17,722 nucleotides of DNA from the NCBI GenBank assembly GCA_902363045.1, contig CABIYX010000001.1, positions 5,677 through 23,398 on the forward strand, written 5' to 3'. Position numbers and translations under genes: made by a program. Under the pieces are notes generated by a model, which did no database searches, had not been told where the DNA came from, and saw only the letters and a program-made list of their open reading frames with translations. The DNA comes from Clostridiales bacterium (GTDB lineage: Bacteria; Bacillota; Clostridia; Oscillospirales; Oscillospiraceae). Below are positions 1 to 6,509 of the stretch, piece after piece. Each line of letters starts with the position of its first letter. Position 1 is the stretch's first letter.

Positions 1-31
1 TCCGGCGGCCAAATACCGCGCTCCACAAGGG

Positions 32-61
32 TTATCCACATTATCCACATAGTTTTCCACA
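32..61 (+). promoter_or_regulatory. Cluster of three DnaA-box-like 9-mers
   Basis: TTATCCACA occurs at 32-40 and again directly abutting at 41-49, and a one-mismatch copy, TTTTCCACA, lies at 53-61. All three face the same way. The strict DnaA-box consensus is TTATNCACA. An AT-rich stretch with a small palindrome (ACATA at 59-63, TATGT at 68-72) follows. In many Firmicutes mnmE lies close to oriC, so this may be part of an origin or a DnaA-responsive regulatory site for mnmE. Only the edge of the region is visible, so which of these applies is inference. Confidence 0.6.
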
Positions 62-78
62 TATCATTATGTAAACTT

Positions 79-131
79 ACAGGTCAGGAAACCGGAACCT
101 TTTCGGCTGTTTCCGCCTGTCAAGCCTTTTT
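79..131 (+). terminator. Possible rho-independent terminator upstream of mnmE
   Basis: ACAGG (79-83) and GGAAAC (87-92) pair with GTTTCC (109-114) and CCTGT (116-120), giving an interrupted stem of about 11 pairs with a small asymmetric internal loop. Five T residues follow at 127-131. It would end a + strand transcript entering from the left edge, and the DnaA-box cluster lies on its 5' side. The T-run starts six bases after the stem, further than usual, so it may be only a leader hairpin. Confidence 0.4.
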
Positions 132-218
132 CACGCCGCAATATTGACAAATCTTTATTTTGCAGGAAACCGGACGCGCTCTGTCGCCGCCGCCGGTTTT
201 CCACAGGAGGGAGCACAC

Positions 219-1595
219 ATGGGAGCACAGGGAGACACCATCGCCGCCATCGCCACCCCCGCCGGACCGGGAGCCATCGGCATCCTGCGGCTGTCCGGGC
301 CCGGGGCGGCGGAGATCGCCGCCGCCTGCTTCCGTCCCCTGGGGCGGAAGGGTCTGTTGGACCATCCGCCCCGCACGCTGGTATACGGCAGTCTGCTGGA
401 CTGTGAGGGCCAGGTCATTGACCAGGTGCTGTGTACTTACAGCCGCGGGCCGTCCAGCTATACCGGGGAGGACACGGCGGAACTCCACTGCCACGGCGCC
501 CCCATGGTCCTCTCCCTGGGGCTGGAGGCCCTCTTCGCCCAGGGGGCCCGCCAGGCAGGTCCGGGGGAGTTCACTCAGCGGGCCTTTCTCAACGGACGGC
601 TGGACCTGGCCCAGGCGGAGGGGGTGGCCGACCTGCTGGACGCCCAGAGCCGGGAGGGGGCCCGCCAGGCGGCGGGCCAGCTGTCCGGCGCGCTGTCCCG
701 GAAGATCGCGGCCATATACTCCGCCCTGGTGGATGTGATGGCCCACTTCCATGCGGTGCTGGACTATCCGGACGAGGACATTGACCCCTTTACTCAGGAG
801 CGCCTCGCCCGGGACCTGGATGCCCAGCGGCAAGCCCTGGAGGCCCTGCTGTCCACCTACCAGCGGGGCCGCCGCCTGAACCGGGGCGTGAAATGCGCCA
901 TCGTGGGGCGGCCCAACGCGGGTAAGTCCTCCCTGCTCAACGCCCTGGCGGGCTATGACCGGGCCATTGTGACCGACATCCCCGGGACCACCCGGGACAC
1001 GGTGGAGGAGACGGTGGAGCTGGGGGGTATCCCCCTGCGGCTCATCGACACAGCCGGACTTCGGGACAGCGGCGACCCCATCGAGCAGATGGGGGTGGAG
1101 CGCAGCCGCCGGGCGATGGAGGAGGCGGAGCTCATCCTGGTGGTGCTGGATCAGTCTCAGCCCGCCCGGGAGGAGGACGCCGCTTTGATCCGGGCGGCCA
1201 CGGAGCGCGCCCCCACCATCGCGGTCCTGAACAAGCGGGACCTGCCCTGCCGGATGGAGTGGACGGATCAGCTGGACCTGGCCGCCTCTGTCCCGGTCTG
1301 CGCCAAGACCGGGGCGGGCCTGGACGGTCTGGCGGAGCTGGTGGCCCAGACCTTCCCCCGGGAGCCCGGCGCCGCCTACGGCGAGCTGCTCACCAACCAG
1401 CGCCAGGCGGAGGCCGCCGGCCGGGCCCTGGAGGCGGTCCGCCGGGCCGGCGAAGCGCTGGACCTGGGGGTCACCCCCGACGCCCTGCTCACCGACGTGG
1501 AGGAGGCCCTGAGCGCCCTGGGGGAGCTCACCGGCCAGTCGGTGCGGGAGGACGTCACCGCCCGGATCTTCCAGCGCTTCTGCGTGGGAAAATAG
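219..1595 (+). CDS. mnmE: tRNA uridine-5-carboxymethylaminomethyl(34) synthesis GTPase MnmE
   Basis: MnmE (TrmE) works with MnmG to add the carboxymethylaminomethyl group to U34 of certain tRNAs. I start at ATG 219, giving 458 residues, the usual family length. AGGAGG at 205-210 lies eight bases ahead, and the product begins MGAQGDTIAAIATP, a typical MnmE N-terminus; a longer frame opens at 144 without a ribosome site. The N-terminal folate-binding domain has the conserved YTGEDTAE and GEFTQRAFLNGRLDLAQAE segments. The G domain shows GRPNAGKSS (about 228-236), a TTRDT switch, DTAG and NKRD. The protein ends in FCVGK, the C-terminal motif carrying the catalytic cysteine (usually FCIGK). All key motifs are present, so it should be active. 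Its usual partner mnmG does not follow it here. Identification is very firm. Confidence 0.97.
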   Translation: MGAQGDTIAAIATPAGPGAIGILRLSGPGAAEIAAACFRPLGRKGLLDHPPRTLVYGSLLDCEGQVIDQVLCTYSRGPSSYTGEDTAELHCHGAPMVLSLGLEALFAQGARQAGPGEFTQRAFLNGRLDLAQAEGVADLLDAQSREGARQAAGQLSGALSRKIAAIYSALVDVMAHFHAVLDYPDEDIDPFTQERLARDLDAQRQALEALLSTYQRGRRLNRGVKCAIVGRPNAGKSSLLNALAGYDRAIVTDIPGTTRDTVEETVELGGIPLRLIDTAGLRDSGDPIEQMGVERSRRAMEEAELILVVLDQSQPAREEDAALIRAATERAPTIAVLNKRDLPCRMEWTDQLDLAASVPVCAKTGAGLDGLAELVAQTFPREPGAAYGELLTNQRQAEAAGRALEAVRRAGEALDLGVTPDALLTDVEEALSALGELTGQSVREDVTARIFQRFCVGK

Positions 1596-1597
1596 GG

Positions 1598-1626
1598 CGC
1601 TGTCCCTGCCCGTACCCGGTACAGCG
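1598..1626 (+). other. Hairpin between mnmE and the MoxR gene
   Basis: CGCTGT at 1598-1603 pairs perfectly with ACAGCG at 1621-1626, just after the mnmE stop. There is no T-run behind it, so it is not a standard intrinsic terminator. It could be an RNA processing or stability element, or chance. The rest of the 91-base gap holds a ribosome site and no convincing promoter, so co-transcription of mnmE with the next two genes is possible. Confidence 0.3.
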
Positions 1627-1686
1627 GCCGGGATCAGTCCCCCACAGAGGGGAACTTTGGAATCTTCACCCCAAGGAGGGTTTTGA

Positions 1687-2607
1687 ATGGATATTTGGAA
1701 GGAATTGAAGCAGGAGGGGGTGGACCCCGGCCTGCTGGAGGAGGTCCGGGCCTTCCGGGACGCCCACCCCGCCCCGCCGGAGGCCGCCGGACGAGTGCCC
1801 CGCCCCCGCTTCCTCTACTATGGCAAGGAGGTCTGGAAGGGGGCGGCCGCCGCCCTGCTGTGCGGGGAGCACCTGCTCCTGGCCGGCCCTAAGGCCACGG
1901 GCAAAAACGTGCTGGCGGAGAATCTGGCCGCCGCCTTCGGCCGCCCCGCCTGGGATGTGTCCATGTATGTCAATGTGGACGCCGCCGCCCTCATCGGGGC
2001 GGACACCCTCCAGGACGGGCAGGTGGCCTTCCGGGAGGGCCCCGTCTGCCAGTGCGCCCGGCTGGGAGGCTTCGGCGTGCTGGACGAGGTGAACATGGCC
2101 AAAAATGAGGCCCTGGCCGTCCTCCACGCCACCCTGGACTTCCGCCGGGTCATCGACGTCCCCGGCTACCGGCGCATCCCCCTGGACCCCGCCGCCCGGT
2201 TCATCGGCACCATGAACTACGGCTATGCCGGCACCCGGGAGCTGAACGAGGCCCTGGTCTCACGCTTCGTGGTGCTGGATATGCCGGTCATCTCCCAGGA
2301 AAACCTGCAAAAGCTCCTGCGCCAGGGCTTCCCGGAGCTGAAAACCACCTGGGTGGAGCAGTTCTCCGCCCTGTTCCAGGACCTGCGGCTGAAATGCGAC
2401 AGCGGAGAGATCTCCACTAAGGCCCTGGACCTGCGGGGGCTCCTGTCCGCCCTCCACCTGATGGAGAAGGGGATCTCCTCCGGCCAGGCCCTGGAGCTGG
2501 GCATCATCAACAAGGCCTTCGACCCCTTCGAGCGCCAACTGGTGGCTGACGCGGTGTGGAGCCGCGTCCCCCGGGACGCGGACCGGGGCCGCCTGTTCGG
2601 AGTCTGA
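1687..2607 (+). CDS. MoxR-family AAA+ ATPase
   Basis: A 306-residue single-domain AAA+ protein of the MoxR group (relatives include CbbQ, NorQ and GvpN). These are ATP-driven chaperone-like factors that usually act with a VWA partner to activate or assemble a client enzyme. AAGGAGG at 1673-1679 precedes ATG 1687. Visible motifs are a P-loop GPKATGKN (67-74), a Walker B strand FGVLDEVN (129-136), a sensor-1 region FIGTMN (172-177) and a probable arginine finger in ALVSRF (Arg193). The last P-loop residue is Asn, where Ser or Thr normally helps bind magnesium. The C-terminal third is helical, as expected for the AAA+ lid. It lies one base before the VWA gene, so the two are almost certainly translated as a pair. 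Family assignment is firm; the client is unknown. Confidence 0.9.
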   Translation: MDIWKELKQEGVDPGLLEEVRAFRDAHPAPPEAAGRVPRPRFLYYGKEVWKGAAAALLCGEHLLLAGPKATGKNVLAENLAAAFGRPAWDVSMYVNVDAAALIGADTLQDGQVAFREGPVCQCARLGGFGVLDEVNMAKNEALAVLHATLDFRRVIDVPGYRRIPLDPAARFIGTMNYGYAGTRELNEALVSRFVVLDMPVISQENLQKLLRQGFPELKTTWVEQFSALFQDLRLKCDSGEISTKALDLRGLLSALHLMEKGISSGQALELGIINKAFDPFERQLVADAVWSRVPRDADRGRLFGV

Positions 2608-2608
2608 G

Positions 2609-4330
2609 ATGGACCGGCAGGACATCGAGGTCCGCCGGGCAGACAACCAGGTGTGGAACGGGGCGGAGAACTATGGCGTCCGCTCCGACTTCCACGCCTT
2701 CGACCCGGAGGGCGGGGCCGACCTGTACTTCAACACGGTCATCGGCCTGGTCCATCACTACTACGACTTCCGCCGCTTCAAGCCCCTGTTCAACACCTTC
2801 CAGAGCCAGTTCAGCGGCGAGCTGTACACCGACCTGTTCTGGCTGGGCCTGGAGGGGGCGGTCTACCGCCGGGCCCGGGGGGACAGGCCGGCGCTGGACG
2901 GGCTGCGGCGGGAATACGCCGCCCGCACCGTGGCCCGGGGGCGGAACCAGGCTGTCCGGGAGAGCCTGGACAACCTCCGCTGTGCCTGGTTCCAGCGGGC
3001 CCTGGGGCAGCCCGGGCCGGAGGATGACTGGGAGCGGGGAGTGCTGGACGCCCTCACCTTTCCCCCGGAGCTGAACGAGGAGCAGATCAAGGACCGGATG
3101 GAGGCCCTGCTCCACCGCTACTTCCGCCGCGCCCGGCGGAGCGTCACCGACCGCCAGTGGGCCGCCTGGGCCGGGCGGGATATGCTCTACGGGGACAAGA
3201 AGCGGGGCGGGCTGGTGCGAGGGAACGCCCTGCGCCGCCTGGGCCGGTCCGGCGGCGGTCCGGCAGAGGAGGACGGCCGGAAATTTTTCTGGCAGAAAAA
3301 GCACCTGTTCCACCTGGGCCAGGGGCGGACCCGGGAGCAGGTGCTGCGGGACTATGTGGAAAACTGCTTCGGCGTGTCCATGCTCCCGCCGGGGGAACTG
3401 GCCGCCGCGGAGCAGGCCCTGTGCACCGGCAGCCACAAAAACTGCCGCCTCCACTTCACCCGGGGGGTGCTGCCCCAGGGGGAGGTGGACGGGGAGACCG
3501 CCTGGGAGCGGTCCGCCTTCCAGGCCCAGCGGGAGAAGAACCGGGCCTATTTCCAAGAAAATCTGGTGCGGAACCGGCTCATCATCGCCCAGCTGTCCCA
3601 GCGGCTGCAAAACACCATCCTGCTCCAGAGCGACGTCACCGACAGCCGCGCCCGGGCGGGCCTCCTTCAGCCCCGGCTGGCCTGGCGGGCCCCCGCCCTC
3701 CGGGACCAGCGGGTCTTTCTCCAGCGGCAGCAGAGTGAGCTGGGCGAGCTGTCCGTGGACATCCTGCTGGACGCCTCCGCCTCCCAGAACCAGCAGCAGG
3801 AGAAGCTGTCTACCCAGGCCTATCTCATCGCCGAGAGCCTCACCCGCTGTCAGATCCCGGTGCGGGTGACCTCCTTCTGCTCTGTCAGCGGCTGCACCGT
3901 CCTGCGGATCCTCCGGGACTACAACGAGGCAGGGAAAAACGACGCCATCTTCGACTATGTCTCCGCCGGCTGGAACCGGGACGGCCTGGCCCTGCGGGCC
4001 ATGGGCTGGCTGATGGACCGCAGCCCCTGTGACCACCGGCTGTTCATCCTGCTCTCCGACGCCAACCCCAACGACGACCAGAAGATCCCCGCCGCCAGGC
4101 GCTTTCCCAAGGATTACAGCGGGAAGGCCGGAGTACAGGACACGGCGGACGAGGCCGCTCTCCTCCGCCGCCGGGGCATCGCTCCGGTGTGCGTCTTCAC
4201 CGGGCGGGACGCCGACCTGGCCGCCGCCCACAAGATCTATGGGCGGGACCTGACCCGCATCCCCTCCATCGGCTGGTTCGCCGACACGGTGGGCAAGCTG
4301 ATCCAGGGCCGCATCCAGAGCATGGACTGA
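2609..4330 (+). CDS. VWA domain protein (NorD/CbbO-like), partner of the MoxR ATPase
   Basis: A 573-residue soluble protein with no signal peptide or membrane segment. Residues 1 to about 380 are a charged, mostly helical region containing a Cys/His-bearing piece, CTGSHKNCRLHFTRG (272-286). Residues from about 382 to the end form a von Willebrand factor A domain. Its metal-site (MIDAS) signature is DASAS (388-392), followed by GWNRDG (454-459) and a second strand, LLSDANPND (481-489). This arrangement, a long N-terminal region followed by a C-terminal VWA beside a MoxR gene, matches NorD, CbbO and related activation proteins, which grip clients while the ring ATPase works. The start ATG 2609 comes one base after the TGA of the ATPase, so translational coupling is likely. 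No nor, cbb or gas-vesicle gene is nearby, so the client cannot be named. Confidence 0.85.
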   Translation: MDRQDIEVRRADNQVWNGAENYGVRSDFHAFDPEGGADLYFNTVIGLVHHYYDFRRFKPLFNTFQSQFSGELYTDLFWLGLEGAVYRRARGDRPALDGLRREYAARTVARGRNQAVRESLDNLRCAWFQRALGQPGPEDDWERGVLDALTFPPELNEEQIKDRMEALLHRYFRRARRSVTDRQWAAWAGRDMLYGDKKRGGLVRGNALRRLGRSGGGPAEEDGRKFFWQKKHLFHLGQGRTREQVLRDYVENCFGVSMLPPGELAAAEQALCTGSHKNCRLHFTRGVLPQGEVDGETAWERSAFQAQREKNRAYFQENLVRNRLIIAQLSQRLQNTILLQSDVTDSRARAGLLQPRLAWRAPALRDQRVFLQRQQSELGELSVDILLDASASQNQQQEKLSTQAYLIAESLTRCQIPVRVTSFCSVSGCTVLRILRDYNEAGKNDAIFDYVSAGWNRDGLALRAMGWLMDRSPCDHRLFILLSDANPNDDQKIPAARRFPKDYSGKAGVQDTADEAALLRRRGIAPVCVFTGRDADLAAAHKIYGRDLTRIPSIGWFADTVGKLIQGRIQSMD

Positions 4331-4372
4331 TCTGCCCGAGGGAGGCGCGCCCCTGTCCCATTTTCCAAAAAT

Positions 4373-4415
4373 AGAGATAGACTGTGCCGCGCTGGATGCG
4401 GCACAGTCTATCTCT
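4373..4415. terminator. Bidirectional terminator between the VWA gene and spoIID
   Basis: A perfect 18-bp inverted repeat: arms 4373-4390 and 4398-4415 with a 7-base loop. It sits between the convergent VWA gene (+) and spoIID (-). On the minus strand the stem is followed by TATTTTT, a good uridine tract; on the plus strand the tract is shorter (TTTA). It therefore probably stops both transcripts and is strongest for spoIID. Confidence 0.85.
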
Positions 4416-4447
4416 TTATGAACGCCGGTTTTCCGACTCCGCCGGGA

Positions 4448-5506
4448 TCATTCCGTCCATAGTTCGTCCACCTGAGCGCCGGTATAGTACCAGGTGAGAA
4501 TATCCCGGAAGGAGCTGCCCTCTTTGGCCATGGCGTTGGCCCCATACTGGCTCATGCCCACCCCGTGTCCATAGCCGGTGACGGAAAAGGTGAAGCCTGC
4601 CCCATCCCAGGCCACGGTGAAGGCGGCGGAGCGCAGGGAAAACAGGGTGCGCACCTGGCTGCCCGTGAGGGTGACGCCCCCCACCGGGATGCTGGACACC
4701 ACTCCGCCGTTGGAGGCGGGGGTCCCGAACCAGCCGGAGGGATCGCCGGACAGGCCGGCCCCGGGATAGGCGGCCAGCACCCGGCTGCGGACCTCCTCTG
4801 CCGTGAGGACCACCTGGCTGCGGTAGTTGGGGACCTCGTCTCCCTCCGGACTGGAGACGCTTTTCAGATAGTCCACCTGGCTGCCCCACACCTCCACTGC
4901 ATCCGCCGTCTGTCCGGGGGCGGAGGAGAAGAACACCGCCTGGATGGGCGCGCCCTGGTAGAGGATGCCCAGACCGTCGGTGCCCGTCACCGCCTGGCTG
5001 ATCTTGGCGGAGTAGGTCCCGGCGCTGATCCCCCATCGGGTCTCCGCCGCCTGCCGCTCCACATAGGCCTGACAGCAACTGCTGTCGGTACACACATCGG
5101 CCTGGGGATGGGCGGCGTGGGCAGACGCCTGCCGGACCACGGTATAGGTGCGGGCGGCGCAGGCCTGGGCCTTTAGAGCTTCCTCCTCGAACGCAGCGGG
5201 CATCTCCGCCGCCACCACGCCGAAGAGGTAGTCTGCCATGGTCAGTTCATCCACGGTGCCGTCCGGCTGGAGCAGTTTGACAATGTGCCCCCGGTCCCGG
5301 GCGGCCCGGGCGGGCTGGCCCTCCGGGGCCGCGGCGGAGAGGGGAGCGTCTCCCACGCTTCCGGCGGCGGAGCTCTCCCCCCGGACGGTGAGCAGAGGGA
5401 GGAGGAACAGAAAGGCGGTGAGGACAAGGCCGGTCCCCGCAGTGAGCCGCCAGGGGCGGTCCGCCTCCGGCGGCATCCAGCTTTTTCTGCGTGCCGGTCC
5501 TCTCAT
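4448..5506 (-). CDS. spoIID: Stage II sporulation protein D (SpoIID), lytic transglycosylase
   Basis: SpoIID acts with SpoIIM and SpoIIP in the mother cell to degrade septal peptidoglycan and drive engulfment. I start at ATG 5506, giving 352 residues (family about 340). A GGAGAGGGGG stretch precedes it, and upstream in-frame ATGs fall in or next to the promoter. A positive N-terminus leads into one membrane anchor (about 20-41), a low-complexity linker (about 43-70) and then the SpoIID domain. The catalytic acid is expected at Glu101 in AAEMPAAFEEEALKAQA; this motif is intact. DVCTDSSCCQAY (138-149) carries Cys139, Cys144 and Cys145, matching the cysteine motif linked to zinc binding in clostridial SpoIID. 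Near the C-terminus GYGHGVGMSQYGA is the family hallmark. It is read alone from a sigma-E-like promoter. Confidence 0.95.
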   Translation of the reverse strand: MRGPARRKSWMPPEADRPWRLTAGTGLVLTAFLFLLPLLTVRGESSAAGSVGDAPLSAAAPEGQPARAARDRGHIVKLLQPDGTVDELTMADYLFGVVAAEMPAAFEEEALKAQACAARTYTVVRQASAHAAHPQADVCTDSSCCQAYVERQAAETRWGISAGTYSAKISQAVTGTDGLGILYQGAPIQAVFFSSAPGQTADAVEVWGSQVDYLKSVSSPEGDEVPNYRSQVVLTAEEVRSRVLAAYPGAGLSGDPSGWFGTPASNGGVVSSIPVGGVTLTGSQVRTLFSLRSAAFTVAWDGAGFTFSVTGYGHGVGMSQYGANAMAKEGSSFRDILTWYYTGAQVDELWTE

Positions 5507-5540
5507 TCCGCTTCCCCCTCTCCACTGCGCCTTTGGAGAC

Positions 5541-5568
5541 ATGGTATGCATCCGGGGAGCGGGATATG
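5541..5568 (-). promoter_or_regulatory. Sigma-E-type promoter of spoIID
   Basis: On the minus strand the -35 element CATATC (5568-5563) and the -10 element CATACCAT (5548-5541) are separated by 14 bases. This closely fits the mother-cell sigma-E consensus (about ATATT, 13-15 bases, CATACAAT). The start point would fall near 5534, leaving a leader of about 28 bases to ATG 5506. B. subtilis spoIID is a known sigma-E gene, which supports the call. Confidence 0.65.
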
Positions 5569-5585
5569 CCGGCGGCAAAAAGCCT

Positions 5586-5614
5586 TTGCGATTTTGACCG
5601 GCAGGCGGTATAAT
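5586..5614 (+). promoter_or_regulatory. Sigma-A promoter of the ymdB-yhaO-yhaN unit
   Basis: TTGCGA (5586-5591), a 17-base spacer, then a perfect TATAAT (5609-5614). Transcription would begin near 5621 and read through ymdB and the two following genes. It diverges from the spoIID promoter, with about 40 bases between the two -10 elements' inner edges. Confidence 0.65.
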
Positions 5615-5628
5615 AGGGTCTACTGAAC

Positions 5629-5669
5629 GGTCCGGCCCGGAGCCGGACCCCAGGGGGAGCCCGCTCCCC
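5629..5669 (+). other. Two tandem hairpins in the ymdB leader
   Basis: First hairpin: GGTCCGGC (5629-5636) pairs perfectly with GCCGGACC (5642-5649). Second: GGGGAGC (5654-5660) pairs with GCTCCCC (5663-5669), although a two-base loop means the top pairs must open. Both lie between the predicted start point and the ribosome site at 5679. No T-run follows, so they are not terminators. They may stabilise the message or be chance in GC-rich DNA; no known riboswitch is recognised. Confidence 0.5.
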
Positions 5670-5693
5670 ATCCGATCCAAGGAGGAATATGGT

Positions 5694-6482
5694 ATGCTGC
5701 TGAATGTGCTCGCGGTGGGCGACGTGGTGGGCGAGGGGGGCCAGGACATTCTGGCCCGCCGCCTGCGGGAGGTCAAACGGGAGGAGGACATCCACTTTAC
5801 CGTGGTCAATGGGGAGAACGCCTCCGGCGTGGGCCTCACCCCCCGTCAGGCCCGGGGGATGTATGATGCCGGGGCCGACGTCATCACCCTGGGCAACCAC
5901 ACCTGGAACCGCATCCAGATCGCCGACTTTCTGGACAAGGACCCCTATATCCTCCGCCCAGCCAACTACGCCGGCCGGGTGCCGGGCCGGGGCTTCGGCG
6001 TATTCGACGGGCCCGGCGGCCTGCGGATCGGTGTGATGAACCTGATGGGGCGGCTGGAGCTGAACTCCAATTTGGACAGCCCCTTCAAGACCGCCAACCA
6101 GCTGCTGCGGGGGGCGGAGGCCCAGCGCTGCGACCTGGTGCTGGTGGACTTCCACGCTGAGGCCACCAGCGAGAAGGGGGCCCTGGCCTGGTATCTGGAC
6201 GGACGGGTCCAGGCCCTGTGGGGGACCCACACCCATGTGCCCACGGCGGACGGGCAGATCCTGCCCAAGGGGACGGGCTTCCTCACCGACCTGGGCATGA
6301 CGGGGCCGAGGCGCTCTGTGCTGGGCATCAAGCCGGAGCTGTCCATGAACCTCTTCTTGGGGGGACTGCCCCGGCGGTACGAGGAGGCGGAGGGCCCCTG
6401 CAAGCTCAACGCCTGCCGCTTCACCATCGATACAGAGTCCGGGCGGTGCGTCCAGGTCCGGCGGGTGGACCTGGAGGAGTAA
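5694..6482 (+). CDS. ymdB: YmdB-family metallophosphoesterase (2',3'-cyclic nucleotide phosphodiesterase)
   Basis: A 262-residue member of the YmdB family (TIGR00282), dinuclear metal phosphodiesterases that hydrolyse 2',3'-cyclic nucleotides. In B. subtilis YmdB influences biofilm and motility gene choice. AAGGAGG at 5679-5685 lies eight bases before ATG 5694. The metal and catalytic residues can be placed in order: Asp10 (VGDVVG), Glu41 and Asn42 (NGEN), Asn68 and His69 (GNHTWNR), His154 (DFHAE), and His179 and His181 (GTHTH). All match the family pattern and the length is normal, so it should be active. It is the first gene of a three-gene unit with the yhaO- and yhaN-like genes, 27 bases before the next one. 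Whether the cyclic phosphodiesterase cooperates with the nuclease pair is unknown. Confidence 0.95.
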   Translation: MLLNVLAVGDVVGEGGQDILARRLREVKREEDIHFTVVNGENASGVGLTPRQARGMYDAGADVITLGNHTWNRIQIADFLDKDPYILRPANYAGRVPGRGFGVFDGPGGLRIGVMNLMGRLELNSNLDSPFKTANQLLRGAEAQRCDLVLVDFHAEATSEKGALAWYLDGRVQALWGTHTHVPTADGQILPKGTGFLTDLGMTGPRRSVLGIKPELSMNLFLGGLPRRYEEAEGPCKLNACRFTIDTESGRCVQVRRVDLEE

Positions 6483-6509
6483 GTCCGGCGGGAAAGGAGC
6501 CTTTTTGCC

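Noticed and set aside
144..172. TTGACA at 144-149 as the mnmE promoter
   Set aside because: A perfect -35 hexamer, but no acceptable -10 element at 16-18 bases; the sequence there is GC-mixed and unlike TATAAT.
144..218. Extended N-terminus of MnmE from 144
   Set aside because: No ribosome site before it, while ATG 219 has AGGAGG at ideal spacing and gives the standard family N-terminus.
2507..4231. 574-residue minus-strand open frame opposite the VWA gene
   Set aside because: Low-complexity Gly/Pro/Val/Gln composition typical of the antisense of a GC-rich gene; the plus strand has clear domains.
5507..5839. Long upstream extension of SpoIID to 463 residues
   Set aside because: It would run through the sigma-E-like promoter and into the divergent ymdB gene; the membrane anchor follows ATG 5506.
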